This document shows positions 1 to 11,554 of a stretch of 64,000 nucleotides of DNA, piece after piece. The stretch spans positions 49,875 through 113,874 of the forward strand of contig NZ_AODK01000024.1 of the NCBI RefSeq assembly GCF_000525975.1, given 5' to 3'. The translations under genes were made by a program, and so were the position numbers. The stretch's first letter is position 1, and every line of letters starts with the position of its first letter. Origin of the DNA: Listeria rocourtiae FSL F6-920 (GTDB lineage: Bacteria > Bacillota > Bacilli > Lactobacillales > Listeriaceae). Under the pieces are notes generated by a model, which was not told the origin of the DNA, made no database searches, and saw nothing but the letters and a program-made list of their open reading frames with translations.

Positions 1-1258
1 ATTCACCAATTTTCGAAAGGGTTCCAAGATTGAAATATTTCTCCATACCGGCACATTGTGTCGCGATATTTTTCGTATCTAGAACAGCTACTTCGCGCAT
101 GTTTGTCAAGCTTTGAGGTGTAATATCGCGAAACTCAGAATGGTCAACGAGTACCAATACTAAATCTGCGTCTGCTGTTGCAACGGCCATGTCACTTTCT
201 ACAAAACCTGCCTGGACATGAGGATCGTATGCAACAACATCATATTGTCCCATCGCTTCTAATTCGTGATAAATTTCTAAGGCTGGGCTTTCGCGGATGT
301 CATCGATGTCACCTTTATACGTGAGCCCAAAAACTGCAATTTTCTTACCTTGTATTTTGTTCATTAATGCTATGGTGTTTTCGACAATGAAGTTTGGCAT
401 CGTTGAGTTGATGTGTCTTGAACGTTGAATTAAGTGTGATTCAGCCGGTGCTGCTGCTGCGATGAAGTAAGGATCAACTGCCAAACAATGTCCGCCAACA
501 CCAGGACCTGGTTGGTGTAAGTTGACACGTGGGTGTTTGTTCGCCATGCTGATAACATCCAATGCGTTGATACCAAGCTTAGCTGAGATGTGTACGAGTT
601 CATTTGCTAGTGCGATATTGACGTCACGGTATGTGTTTTCCATTAGTTTAGACATTTCAGCTGTCGATGCTGCGGATTCAATCAATTCGCCTTTCACAAA
701 GACACTGTAGATTTTCTTTCCAGCTTCGGTACATGCCGGTGTTACACCACCAATGATGCGGTTGTTGTAGATTAATTCGTGAATGATTTGGCCTGGTAGC
801 ACGCGCTCGGGGCAATGAACTAGGAAGACGTCCTTCCCTACGATGAGGCCTGTACTTTCAACGAGTGGTAAAATGTGATCTTCGGTCGAGCGGGGAGCGA
901 TAGTAGATTCAATAATGATGGTATTTCCTTTTTGGAGAACCGGTAAAATATTGGTTACTGCGGATAAAACGTAGCTTAGATCACATGATTTCAAGGCGTC
1001 ATTTTTGTTTGGTGTAGGAACAGATACGATAAATGCATCTGCCGGCTCTACAACCAAACCTGCCTTAAATTTATTATTTTGGATGGCTCTATCAAGTTCC
1101 GCTTGCAATCCTGGTTCTTCGATGTGGATTTTACCTGTATTCAATTCTTTAATCACTTTCTCGTTCACATCAATTCCTAGTACATCTTGATTGTGATTGG
1201 CGAACATGATTGCGGTTGGAAGTCCAATATAACCTAATCCCATAACAACTAATTTCAA
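1..1258 (-). CDS. wecC: UDP-N-acetyl-D-mannosamine/UDP-sugar 6-dehydrogenase (3' end cut by the window)
   Basis: Translating the minus strand from a TTG at 1258 gives about 419 residues running off the left edge, close to the family's usual 420 or so. The start is preceded by AAAGGG ten bases upstream. It opens with a Rossmann dinucleotide motif GLGYIG (residues 7-12). Around residue 258 is GPGVGGHCLAVDP, holding the catalytic cysteine of the UDP-glucose/GDP-mannose dehydrogenase superfamily; the GGHC-x-AVDP form resembles the ManNAc (WecC) branch. The enzyme would oxidise a UDP-hexosamine to its uronic acid with 2 NAD+, for envelope polysaccharide. The choice of ManNAc over other UDP-sugars is inference from the motif. 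It lies 36 bp downstream of the lipoprotein gene. Confidence 0.85.
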   Translation of the reverse strand, partial: MKLVVMGLGYIGLPTAIMFANHNQDVLGIDVNEKVIKELNTGKIHIEEPGLQAELDRAIQNNKFKAGLVVEPADAFIVSVPTPNKNDALKSCDLSYVLSAVTNILPVLQKGNTIIIESTIAPRSTEDHILPLVESTGLIVGKDVFLVHCPERVLPGQIIHELIYNNRIIGGVTPACTEAGKKIYSVFVKGELIESAASTAEMSKLMENTYRDVNIALANELVHISAKLGINALDVISMANKHPRVNLHQPGPGVGGHCLAVDPYFIAAAAPAESHLIQRSRHINSTMPNFIVENTIALMNKIQGKKIAVFGLTYKGDIDDIRESPALEIYHELEAMGQYDVVAYDPHVQAGFVESDMAVATADADLVLVLVDHSEFRDITPQSLTNMREVAVLDTKNIATQCAGMEKYFNLGTLSKIGE

Positions 1259-1294
1259 TTTATGACAACCCTTTCTGGTTTGGTTTTTAATTTT

Positions 1295-1762
1295 TTACTT
1301 CGCTTCTGGAATCGTGATAGACCAGCTTGCTTTTTCTTTATCCATTGGTGCATAGACGAGTGTGCCTTTTTTGACACTTGTCGGTAGTTCGAAGTATGCT
1401 TTTCCTGCTAGTTTTTCATTTGGTTTGAACTCATCACCAAAGTTATTACCTTGTGGGAAAACGTCATATGTTTTGTCACCGGATTTAATTTTGAAATCCC
1501 CAGCGCCAACGCCTACTGGTGCGCTATCATTATTTAAGAAGGACATCGCGATGCTGACCATATTTTTGCCTTTTTTCGTGCTTTCTGTGGTTTTGATGTC
1601 ACCGATTTTCATATCGATATTGTTGACTGTTTTTGTTTTGAATGTTTGTTTTGCTGTTTCTTCTGTTTTTGTTTCTTTGTCTTGATTGTCTGCTGTATTC
1701 CCACATGCGCCTACAAATACGAGTGTTAGGGCTGTGACTCCTGCGATTAGAACTTTTTTCAT
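1295..1762 (-). CDS. Lipoprotein with DUF4352-like domain
   Basis: A 155-residue protein with a short basic N-terminus, a hydrophobic stretch and a lipobox (FVGAC, Cys at about residue 20), so it is expected to be lipid-anchored outside the membrane. After an acidic/Lys/Thr-rich linker (residues 22-40), the rest resembles the immunoglobulin-like DUF4352 fold often found in Gram-positive lipoproteins. Function is unknown. It sits between the giant adhesin gene and the UDP-sugar dehydrogenase on the same strand. Confidence 0.75.
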   Translation of the reverse strand: MKKVLIAGVTALTLVFVGACGNTADNQDKETKTEETAKQTFKTKTVNNIDMKIGDIKTTESTKKGKNMVSIAMSFLNNDSAPVGVGAGDFKIKSGDKTYDVFPQGNNFGDEFKPNEKLAGKAYFELPTSVKKGTLVYAPMDKEKASWSITIPEAK

Positions 1763-1795
1763 TTGTTTTAGTACACCTCATTCATTTAATAACTA

Positions 1796-1819
1796 AAGGG
1801 GAATAATTCTATTCCCCTT
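1796..1819 (-). terminator. Hairpin downstream of the adhesin gene
   Basis: A perfect 10-bp inverted repeat (AAGGGGAATA, four-base loop, TATTCCCCTT) lies between the adhesin stop and the lipoprotein start. The T-run after it is weak on the minus strand, so it may only attenuate read-through. Confidence 0.5.
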
Positions 1820-1853
1820 ATGCTTTGTTACACTTTTTAGTGCTTCTGTTATC

Positions 1854-4800
1854 TTATTGTGTGATTGTTACTGTGTTTGTATTGATTTGTCCGCCGCGAC
1901 TATCTTGTCCGATTACTTCTACAACGTCTGTTGGTTGTAAGTTAAGGTCTCTGATGAAGTATTTATATGTTCCGTCCGCTGCGTTCACAAATGCTGGGCT
2001 AGTCTTTAATACGCCGTTTACACTCAATACCACTTTGTACACATCTCCTGTAGCTGTACCGTACAGATAGCTATCCCCAACTTTTACTGGGCTAGCATTA
2101 ACTGTACCTGTTGCTACGTTGATTGTTACTGGTTTGCTGTCTAGTAGTTTACCTGTTGTATCATATACATTTACTTTTACGTCATCTGTTCCATCTGTGA
2201 TTAAACCTGCTGCGTAATAATGGATAACATTTCCGTTAGCTGGGATTTGGCCGTATTTAGTTCCATTTACTTCTAGCTCTACTTTGGCTACATCACCAGT
2301 GTACGTTCCGTCAACATAAGAGTTTGTACCGATTTTGAAAGCTTGTGGTGTTACAGTTCCTTTTGTTACAGGAGCAGTTTGTTGTGTTAAGCTGACAGTT
2401 GTTGTGTTAAGAACTGCACCAGTGGCATCATATGCGATAACTTCTACTACATCTGTTACAGAAGAAATTTTATCTTTAGCGTAATATTCATAGTCTCCTG
2501 CTGTTTTTGGAACAGCTGATTTTAATACACCATTCACTCTAAGAGCAATTTTAGTTACATCGCCAGTTAGTTTACCTGTTACATAACCGTCTTTTCCAAC
2601 TACAAAAGTATTAGCAGTTACAGTACCAGTTGATGTGCTTATTGACACTACTTTTGTATTTACTAAAACGCCTGCTGAATTGTAAGCATTCATTGTAACT
2701 ACATCTGTAGAATTTAGTATTTTACCTTTTGCATAGTATTGATATGTTCCAGCAGGTTGAGCAGTTACATCAATACGTTGCTGTACAACACCGTTAACTA
2801 CTAGTTCTACTTTCTGAACATCACCAGTTCTTGTTCCTGTTACATAGCTGTCTTTACCTAGCTTGAAGCTGTTTGCTGTGATTGTTCCTGGTTGACCGTT
2901 GTTTGCTGTGATTGTTACTGGTTTTGTATCTAGTACTTTACCTGTTGAATCATATGCAGTTACTGTTACAATGTCTGTAAGATTCAAGATTTTGTCTTTC
3001 GCATAGTATTGGAACGGTGAAGTTGGTGTGTTGATTGTTTGTTTAACTACTCCATTCACTGTGATGCTCACTTTCGCTACATCACCTGTGAATGTTCCTT
3101 TTACATACGTATCTGTCCCAAGTACATAGTTAGCTGGTGTAATTGTGCCTTTTGTAACTACAGATGACTTTACATTTACTTTCGTACGTTGTAATACTTT
3201 ACCTGATGCATCATAGCCAATGATGTAAACAGCATCTGTAGCGTTTAAAACTTTGTCTTTTGCATAGTATTGGTATGGGTTAGATACATCAATAGCTTGT
3301 TTTACAACGCCATTAACTTCTAGAGCTGCTTTTACTACATCTCCTGTTAAAGTACCTTTAACATAGTTAGTTCCAACAGTGTAATCTTCAGCTGTGATTG
3401 TTCCTGCTGTTACTTTTGCATTTACTTTCACTGATGTTTTTTGTAATTCTTTACCATTCGCATCAAGTGCTACAATAAATACTTGATCCGTTGCTTTAGT
3501 AATACTACCGTTAGCATAGTATTGGTAAGGGCTACCAGTTGCCGAAATGGTTGTTAACTTAACTCCATTAACTTCCAAGTACATTTTGGCAACATCGCCT
3601 GTGTAAATACCTTTAACATAGTTGTCTGTACCAATTGTGAAGTCACCTGCTGTGATTGTTCCTGCTGTTGCTGCGATAACTTTAATTGTAATAGTTTTTT
3701 TCTGTTGTATTACCATCTTTATCTGTTACTGTATAAACGACTGTGTAGTTACCTACTTTAGTCATATCTACATTGCTGCTCTTAACTGTTACGTCTGCTG
3801 TTAAGTTGCCATCTTCTTTATCTGTTGCTGTTACACCTGCTAATGGGCTAAATGTATCTCCCACGCGGAATGTTTGATCATCAGCTGTGATAACTGGTTT
3901 TTGATTTGATGCTACGATAACTTCTACTGCTGGGCTATCCAGACCGTTATCACCTTTTTGTGTTACTTGAAGCACAGCATCTTCTTTTTGTGCTGGGATA
4001 TTGATAGCGAAATCGCCATTAGCGTCTGTATTACCAGTTACTTTTGAACCATCTGGGAGTGTTACTGTAATTTCTTTGTTTGGTTCACCTTTACCTTTAA
4101 GAACCGTGTCGCCTTCTTTGACACCATCAACATCTGGAGTTCCTGGTACTGATAAATCTTGTTGTACTTTCGTTGTTACGTTTGCACTGTCGTTTACACC
4201 ATTTGTTTGGTAGCTGACAACAGATTGATTTTTAGCAAGGTTAACGCCTGCTGGTACGTCTACTGTCCATTTTCCATCTTGGCCAACTGTTGCTTTTGCT
4301 GTTGTTCCATTAGGGAATGTAACAATAACATCATTTCCTGAAGTACCTGTGCCTGTTACTGTTTTTGCACCAACATAGATTGGGTTAACGACTGGACGAT
4401 CGATTGCACTTGAACCTTCCGTTGAAAGACGCGTGTAGTCGAATAAGCTGAATCCGTCAAGTCCTGTACCTGATACTAGTCCACCATAATAACTTGTTGT
4501 AGCTGCACCGTTTTTGTTTGATAGTGTAACACGGCCAGAATCAACATTAGTCCATGCGCTGTTTGAAGCTTTAGACCAGTCAGTTCCGTGGTTCCACGCC
4601 ATTAGGTTTGTTACATTGTTGATTTCTACGCGTGATTGGTTTGCAACTGTTGCCGTACCGTAACCTTTAACGATATGACCAGTTTTAGTTGTTGCATTAT
4701 TGTTGTTTTGGCGGAAATCAATAAATTTAGGGCTATTTAACACTAACTTAGAGTTTGCTGCGCCACTTAAGTCAAATACAGATGTTGTTGTTGATGGATA

Positions 4801-6717
4801 AAGTGATTCTACATAAGCCATAGTGTCTTTTTGGAATGTTACAACACCATTTGCTTTTACTGCTGGTTTTGCTGATTTGGAAGCAGCACGGATATTAGCT
4901 TTTGATCCTGTAGCAAATGTTACTGAACCAGAAGTGTAAATACCATAGTCTGCTGCTGCAATTTTAAGTGTTGAGTTTGTTCCTACGTTAAGCGCTGATG
5001 CTGCAGTAGCTTCTTGTCTGACACCGTCTGTTCCAGATAAATCAAAGCTTGAGTTAGCACCGATATTAATTGCTGATCCATATAATGAGTGGATGGCATG
5101 GCTGTTCAATGCTTTAATAACAACTGTGTTGTTTTCTCCGAAAGTTGTATTTTTGTATGTGTAGATACCGTCGTGGTTGTTAGCTGTGATGTTCATGCTT
5201 ACGTTTTTACCTGTAGATAAACCTTCACCGCTTGTATCTGTTGTATTAATGCCATCAGTATAAGCATTGATACTAACCGTTGAATCATCACCGAATACTA
5301 CTCCGCCAGCGTTAACACCTGTACCAGCTGATGATGAAATTGTAGTTTTAGTGTTTGAACCAAAGTTGACGCGTGAGTTTCCGCCTGCATAAATGGAACC
5401 AGCTTTTGCTTTTACATTAACTTCTGTGTCATCACCAAAAATAACTGGACCACCGGCAGAGTAAATACCGTAGTCAATACCGGAATCGATATCGATTTTT
5501 ACACGATCAGCTGCTGCTTTTGGTTGGTTAGATACTGTACCGAAGCGGATTGGTGCTGCTCCAGCTGAATAGATACCTTTATATTGTGTTCTTAGTTTTA
5601 GAGATGAACCATCACCGAATGTGATAGACGCATTTCCGTAAAAACCATGTCCATTGTCACTAACAATATCAACATTAGCATTTTTACCTACGACGATTGA
5701 TGCTCCTGTATTGTATGCGTAAACAGCTGTACCTGTACCTGTTGCTTTAAGTTTTACATCATCGCCAATTGTGATATTTCCAGTTACGTAGATACCGTAA
5801 CCAACATCACCAGATGCAAGTGTTAAGTCAGCGCCATTTTTAACGACTAATGTTGCGGCTCTTACAGTTCCGTATTTTGATGCGGATTTTAATACAGTGT
5901 TTTCACCAATAACAAGAGCACTAGTTGACACGTCAAATGCATAACCTTTGCTTGAGTTCATGTTGATATAAGCATTATCACCGATACTTACTGCACCTGC
6001 TGAACGAACTTTAACCGCTGTATTCAATGCTGATAGTTCTTCGATACGTGTATTGTCTTCAATAATTAGATCATCTACGTCCATACCATATTGGTCTGGG
6101 CTGACGATTTTATTGTTTGTTCCCCCAATAGAAAGAGAGAGCTTACCAGTTCCACCCATAATCATACCGAATACTTGTACATTGTTTGTTAAGTTAACTG
6201 TAGGGGCAGCTGTTGAATTATAACCAGTGAACACACCTTTAGTTCCAACGTTAGTAATGCTTAAGTCTTGTACATCAACGATTGATGTAGAACGCATAAT
6301 CATTTGGTAGCTACCAGCAGTTACTGCATAGCCGTTACCTTCAATGCGGATGTTGCTGTTGATTGATACGTTGCTTGTGAATTGGAAGTTACCAGTAATT
6401 TCGATAACATTGATTGTTGTGGATTCTGCTGCTGCTTTAAACTCAGCAAAAGTAGAAACTTGTGCACGTTTCTCTGTTACACCGTTGTCTAGAGCTAATG
6501 ACATTGGCTCGATTGCAATTCTGCTTGCTGCTTGATCAGCAGTTGGCAATGTTGGTGTTGTTGACTCTTGACCAGTTGCTTCTGCTGCAAATGATCCTGT
6601 TGGTAATACTGTAAATACTTGGCTTGCAATAACTGTAGCTACTAAAAGTGATTTGGCAGCTTTTTTGACCGACGTCTTAGATAAAACGTTAATTGGTCCC
6701 TTTTCTTCAAATTTCAT
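1854..6717 (-). CDS. Giant secreted adhesin with Ig-like repeats (one frameshift in a homopolymer)
   Basis: Two adjoining reading frames (3682-6717 and 1854-3716) form one protein of about 1620 residues. They join cleanly if the T7 tract at 3695-3701 is read as T6, which restores a DUF5011-like Ig domain. Domains in order: signal peptide (residues 1-45, ending near SFAAEA); about 650 residues of short repeated beta-strands resembling a beta-helix/adhesive domain; two Big-type Ig domains; the DUF5011-like domain; and seven tandem Ig-like repeats of about 80 residues with the core YVKGTxTGDV...VNGV...YYAKDKI. No LPxTG, GW or LysM anchor is visible, so surface retention is unexplained. The repeat is shared with the protein at 18094-20689. 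The role is inferred to be attachment or biofilm formation. Confidence 0.8.
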
Positions 6718-7909
6718 GTTTATTTTTCTCCTTCTTCCTTAAACTGTCTATTTGTCTATTTGCTATCCTGCGTGAAACGTGTTGCCCTCACATAATAAAC
6801 ACCCCCTAAGTTGTGACAGAAACTGTATCCTCATTCATATTTATTAAAAATATGAAATCCTCTGATTAGTGTTCGGTTTATGCTTTGGAATACACCCCTG
6901 CAGTCTTTGCTCGAAGTAAAACGAATTACTTCACTCTTGCTGTATGAATTATATCATAAGATTTTAGAGCAACTGGGCGATGTTTTTTCTGTAAATCGCC
7001 AATTTCTTCTAAAAAGAAATGTAGTTGGACGATATATCCATTTCAATTTGTAAATAATTTTACTTTTGTTATACTTGGGTGAAATCTTTGTTAAATCTAG
7101 CGAAATTAGAGTTAGATTATTTTGATTATTTTGGTTTTTAATTAATGAAATCGTGGAAATAACTTATTTTTTGGGGTTTTGCGTCATATTCTTTTACTGT
7201 AGTGCGGTTTTCAATTCCTAATAGTCTAGTGTAAAATAATTATTTTCAAACGTTTATTTCGTATATTTCTCTTCTTTTATCTTAATTCGCTTTGTTTTAA
7301 CTACTTTGTAAGACTAATAAAATTGTTTTTTTTGGTAACAAATTTTCACTTATTTTAGGCGATTTTTGCTTACTATACTCTAAATTTGCAGATTTATCAC
7401 ACTTTTGATGTAACTTATCTTGCTTGTTGTTTGAATTGCCATACATCACTGACATTTCATTCTGGATGCTGTGCAACCTTGGCTGGCCTCACCTCCTTTA
7501 AATATGTGTATTCCATTCTTTTAATCTAAAAATACCTCTTATTACAGTTAATATTAGATTATTAATTCATTATAGAAATTGATTGATTGATTGTATGAAG
7601 ATTTTTTTGAGGGTTTTTGAAGTGTTTCTTTCATACTGCACGATGCAGTGGATTGGTCGGGGGATGACCAGAAGAAGAATTTCTGCTAAGTACCTGTCGC
7701 TTGAACCGCTCTGTTTCTTGATGCGTTTCGTTCTCGGTACCTCTTACAGTTATAAGAATACTACAAAAAAAAAGCGAAACTGGGATTATTATCAAAAACT
7801 TCTTAAATCAAGAAATTTTTGACGCACTTGATTAAATAAAATGACAAATATAAATTATGGTGCTATATTGAGCATATTAGAAAGTCGTGCTTTAGGAGCG
7901 TGTTTAGTT
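6718..7909. other. Long AT-rich intergenic region between divergent adhesin and Mga-like genes
   Basis: About 1.2 kb without a convincing gene. It holds the ribosome-binding site of the adhesin (a purine-rich AAGGAGAA just above 6717) and small inverted repeats such as the one near 6833-6856. The open frame at 7583-7822 has no good ribosome-binding site and no family resemblance, and is not called. The length suggests long leaders or regulatory sites for one or both divergent genes. Confidence 0.5.
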
Positions 7910-9379
7910 ATGAAAAACCTCGTCATCGCGTCAGAATACCGGAAACTAAGATTATTGCATATTTTGTTTACGGCGGAGCAGGATTATACGAAAAAGGAGC
8001 TCGCTGGTTTGCTCCATTGTTCCATTAAAACCCTTGAGACCGATATTAAGGGCTTGCAGGAAATTTTTGATCCAGCTATTGCTTATGTCCATGAAGATGA
8101 GTATCATGTTTTATTAGACGTTGGAGAGCAAGTTAATTTCTCCTATTTATATGCTATGGCTGTAAGCAATTCGTATATGTATTTGATTTCTAAAGATATT
8201 TTTTCAGGAAAGCGTCAAAATTTATCAGATTGGGCAGAGGATAATTTCAGTAGCTTACCAACGATGTATCGCCGTATGCGTCAAATTGATACGTACCTTG
8301 CAGAAAGTCGTCTTGTTCTAGAGACTACGCCTCTTGATATTAAGGGATCGGAAATTCGACTACGTTTTTATTATTTCCAGATCTATAGTCGCTCTTATCC
8401 TTATACGAAATGGCCATTTCCAGAAATTCCATATTTGCAGGTAAACGAATTTATCAAGACTGTTGAGCGTTGTTTTGGTATTTATTTTTCTCTACCAGCG
8501 CGGATTAATTATGCGATTGCAATTGCTGTTTGTTTGGAACGTTTGAAGCAAGGTTATCACTATAAGATGTCTGTAGAAGATCTAAATTCCTGGAAAAGTA
8601 TTGCCGAGGCACAACGCGAATTCCATCCAGTCGATTACTCCATTTTAGATAATATCATCGGTTTTCCGTTGCCAAAACATGAGTGCTATATCAATGTATT
8701 GATGTGCTTTTGGACGAAATTTTCCTATGTAGATGAGGGACAAGCTAGCATACGTGTGAAACATAGTCAGATAGTTAACCCGCATAAATATGAACTAGCA
8801 AATGATTTGGTCAAGATTTTAGAAGATTATCAGATTCATAATAGTACGCATATTGCGGCTGAAACTATTGATTTTCTAACACGGTTCCTCTTTATTGATA
8901 AGATGAATATCTTGCCGGAAGTCCCATATGCCCATGTAGCACCAGATAAACACGAACTTAGTAAAAAAATAAGATCAGTGTTAAACACCTACGAAACCAA
9001 CCCAAATCATCATTATATACGTTCTAATAAGGCGATGATGATTCATTACTTGACTGATTTCTACAATACTGTGATTCAACAAGAACAGCAGTATCGGATA
9101 CTCCATGTCAAAATCGTATCTGAGAACGGCTATTTTTGGGAGGAATATTTGCGTACCGAGTTACGTAAGCGTTATTCAGACGAACAAATTATTATTTGTG
9201 ATGAGCTACATTCACACGAGCACATGCAACACATCGATTTGATTATTAGCGACTTCCCTTTTTATGAAGAAACAGGCATTACTTCCGATATACTTGTTTG
9301 GAATATGCCACCTGCAAAAAAAGATTATGAACAACTTAATATATTTTTGAAAAGAAAAAATGATGCTTTTCCTAACTAG
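7910..9379 (+). CDS. Mga/AtxA-like virulence-type transcriptional regulator
   Basis: About 489 residues from the ATG at 7910. This start is preferred over 7841 because TAGGAG lies upstream and nothing suitable precedes 7841. The N-terminal 100 residues hold the Mga/M-trans helix-turn-helix (a KKELAGLLHCSIKTLETDI segment). The middle resembles a PRD-like regulatory region, and the C-terminus looks like the EIIB-like domain of this family. Such proteins act as cytoplasmic DNA-binding activators that respond to sugar status through PRD phosphorylation. It lies divergent to the giant adhesin and convergent with a WxL protein; regulation of either is inference. Confidence 0.75.
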   Translation: MKNLVIASEYRKLRLLHILFTAEQDYTKKELAGLLHCSIKTLETDIKGLQEIFDPAIAYVHEDEYHVLLDVGEQVNFSYLYAMAVSNSYMYLISKDIFSGKRQNLSDWAEDNFSSLPTMYRRMRQIDTYLAESRLVLETTPLDIKGSEIRLRFYYFQIYSRSYPYTKWPFPEIPYLQVNEFIKTVERCFGIYFSLPARINYAIAIAVCLERLKQGYHYKMSVEDLNSWKSIAEAQREFHPVDYSILDNIIGFPLPKHECYINVLMCFWTKFSYVDEGQASIRVKHSQIVNPHKYELANDLVKILEDYQIHNSTHIAAETIDFLTRFLFIDKMNILPEVPYAHVAPDKHELSKKIRSVLNTYETNPNHHYIRSNKAMMIHYLTDFYNTVIQQEQQYRILHVKIVSENGYFWEEYLRTELRKRYSDEQIIICDELHSHEHMQHIDLIISDFPFYEETGITSDILVWNMPPAKKDYEQLNIFLKRKNDAFPN

Positions 9380-9429
9380 ACTAACCAAGTCATCATCAAC
9401 TCCCAGCACGAAAAAATGGGGCTGGTCCA

Positions 9430-9540
9430 TAAACCAAATAAATCGGCGATAAGCGCTCGATTTGTGCCAAGCAAGATTTACGTCTTACCCGAAAAAGGGA
9501 GTCGTGATATCTTGCTTATTTTTGGTTAGAACTATTTTTT
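9430..9540. repeat. Structured intergenic element, also present at 43300-43440
   Basis: The segment containing CAAATAAATCGGCGATAAGC near 9436 matches the complement of 43385-43432 over about 45 bp with a few mismatches. Internal inverted arms (AAGCAAGAT ... ATCTTGCTT, and AACCAAATAA with TTATTTTTGGTT) allow a long hairpin. There is no coding potential. Confidence 0.5.
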
Positions 9541-9591
9541 GTCCCCCCTTCCAGACTATAGAAAAATCACTTTACGTGATTTCCTATCAAA

Positions 9592-9665
9592 CTTCAGCGT
9601 GTCGACAAATACTTAGTTTTTAACGATGAAAATGAGCTTTTGTCGACATGCTGAGTCTGAGGCAA
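9592..9665. repeat. Inverted pair of a dispersed 25-bp repeat
   Basis: CTTCAGCGTGTCGACAAATACTTAG (9592-9616) faces an inverted relative (around 9640-9662, TTTTGTCGACATGCTGAGT), giving an imperfect hairpin. Related copies occur at 30217-30241 and 38511-38535. Confidence 0.55.
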
Positions 9666-9682
9666 AAGGTTCTTTGACCTAG

Positions 9683-9735
9683 AAAAATACGTATCAAAAA
9701 TCTAAATTCAGATTTTTGATACGTATTTTTTCTTT
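9683..9735. terminator. Bidirectional terminator between convergent genes
   Basis: A perfect 21-bp inverted repeat (arms 9683-9703 and 9710-9730, six-base loop) flanked by A-runs and T-runs. It lies between the convergent Mga-like gene and the WxL gene and can stop transcription both ways. Confidence 0.85.
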
Positions 9736-9836
9736 TTTCTATATACAAAAAAGGATGGAACATCCGTTGATACTAATCAACTTTTGTCCCATCCTCAAAA
9801 CTACGCTTTATATAAATCGGCGTATTATTTATTCAA

Positions 9837-10568
9837 TTATGCAGGTGTATCTGTTAATTCCCATGTTAGCGTTGCTTCATACTTACCTGGAATTTTCGAA
9901 GTTTTACCTGGTACACTAAGCTTAATGCTATCTGCGGCTTCTGTTGCATCTGCTCCAAACATGTCAACCCATGTTCCCATACCTTGGTCTTCTTCTGCGC
10001 TCATAACATCTGATGACGTTCCTGCTGGATCAAGAGTAAATCCTGACGCTGTTGGCGCGTCACTTTCAGATGCAGAATTTAATGTTGGGTTCTCAAAGCT
10101 TAATACCGCACCTACTAATTCAGACGTACCATTTACAAATTGACCATCTTGTTTTACTGTTAAATGCCAACCTGCATTGGAACCACGGTTATCTGTAATT
10201 TGAATATAGTTTGGAATATCTTTAACTGTTTCAGCTGCACCAACTTTAATTTGGTCCAGTTTAGCTGAGTAGACTTCATTATTACCAGAAATTTTTTGCT
10301 CACCAAAATGAATGTTCGAGATGTAATCAATACTTAAAGGACCCGCTGTACCTGCTGGATGATCTGGATCAACTGGCACGACTACTTCAGGATTTCCTGG
10401 ATCAGTTGGGTCAACCGGATTAGTAATTGTATCATTAGGTATAAAGCTGACGTCTGCTTTAGAGCCTAATGTCCCGCCATCTGCTGCGGAAGCGATTGTT
10501 CCTGTACCCGTTCCGACGAACGTTGCAACAGTTACCATACCTACGACTACGAATTTCGTTAATTTCAT
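9837..10568 (-). CDS. WxL-domain cell-surface protein
   Basis: 243 residues with a signal peptide (cleavage near IASAADG, residue 28), a Pro/Asp-rich linker (about 45-70), and a C-terminal WxL domain. The two diagnostic motifs are visible as NAGWHLTV near residue 136 and TLTWELTD at the very C-terminus. WxL domains bind peptidoglycan non-covalently and usually occur in clusters with DUF916/DUF3324 partners; no such partner is present here, so this is an orphan. The start has GAGAAGGAATTG upstream. Expression may be tied to the direct repeats at 10629-10678. Confidence 0.88.
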   Translation of the reverse strand: MKLTKFVVVGMVTVATFVGTGTGTIASAADGGTLGSKADVSFIPNDTITNPVDPTDPGNPEVVVPVDPDHPAGTAGPLSIDYISNIHFGEQKISGNNEVYSAKLDQIKVGAAETVKDIPNYIQITDNRGSNAGWHLTVKQDGQFVNGTSELVGAVLSFENPTLNSASESDAPTASGFTLDPAGTSSDVMSAEEDQGMGTWVDMFGADATEAADSIKLSVPGKTSKIPGKYEATLTWELTDTPA

Positions 10569-10628
10569 ATTATCAATTCCTTCTCTCGTTTTTATTTGTG
10601 TCCCTTACAGACCTAAGAATACTATACA

Positions 10629-10678
10629 AAACGCAGAAAAAAGGAATAATGTCAAAAAATATCGAAACGCAGAAAAAA
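10629..10678. promoter_or_regulatory. Direct repeats upstream of the WxL gene
   Basis: AAACGCAGAAAAAA occurs at 10629-10642 and again at 10665-10678, spaced 36 bp start to start, in the 120-bp gap upstream of the WxL gene. It could be a tandem activator site; no known motif is assigned. Confidence 0.35.
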
Positions 10679-10689
10679 ATGAGAATCTC

Positions 10690-11554
10690 TTAAGCTTTTG
10701 TCACGCCAATCAGCACCCCACCAATAACAACAAAAACCACACCACTAACAACAAAGATAATTTCTTTGCGCGTTTTGCGTTCATCTAATAGTAAAATTGC
10801 GCCAAGCGTGGAAATAACAACACCAAGCTGCGATAAAGAGAACCCAGTCGCAACCCCGACAATACTGTTCGCGTAAAGCATCGCCACATTTCCCAGTGCC
10901 CAAATCATACCAGGAATCACGAGCCACGCTGTTTTTTTTAATGAAGCGACTTTCCTTATCATCCTTGCTTTGCGCCGTCATAATGAACGCCGCAACCACC
11001 ATACCAATCGCTTGTGGCAAAATCGCATCCCATCCATTAATTGCAAAACCTTGAATAATCACAACATAGCTAATGTAACCAGCTGACGAAATGGTCAGTG
11101 CAAGCAATCCTCGATTCAGCATCGCCTGCCCGGCTTCTTCTTTTTCCGCATAAGATGTCATAAAAATACCTACAATAATTAGTGCTAACGCAATAAACCC
11201 GAATACGATTCGAAACAGTGTATCCCATTCATGAAATAGTAAAACCCCACACAGTGTTGTCCCAACAAGCTGCATTCCAGTAGAGATTGGCATCGCCTTT
11301 GAAACACCGATTAGCTTAAACGACTTCAATTGAAACATCTGTCCAACGCTCCACAAACACCCTGTGGCAAAGCTAATCAACACCGTTTTCAGAGTATAAA
11401 CCGGATCTGTGAATAAAAATGCAATACAGGCAAATACAAGCGCACCAAAAGTAATCCCCATTGTTTGTTGTCTTGTAGTTCCACCAATTTTTGTAATAAC
11501 TAACGGCATAAACCCCCATAACAAAGCTGGTATAAGCGCTATCAAAATATTCAT
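10690..11554 (-). CDS. GRP-family sugar uptake transporter (glucose/ribose type), frameshifted
   Basis: Two overlapping frames (10781-11554 and 10690-10962) form one ten-helix membrane protein of about 287 residues. They join when the T8 tract at 10932-10939 is read as T7, giving a continuous segment [15 protein letters not shown]. The N-terminus ([15 protein letters not shown]) and the repeated GLxSGxxW-like helices resemble the GlcU/RbsU family of the drug/metabolite transporter superfamily, which performs proton-coupled sugar uptake. The start at 11554 has GGGAGG upstream. Substrate is not determinable from sequence alone. Confidence 0.75.

Noticed and set aside
7583..7822. Open frame of 79 codons in the long intergenic region
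   Set aside because: No ribosome-binding site, odd composition and no family resemblance; it ends just before the regulator gene by chance.
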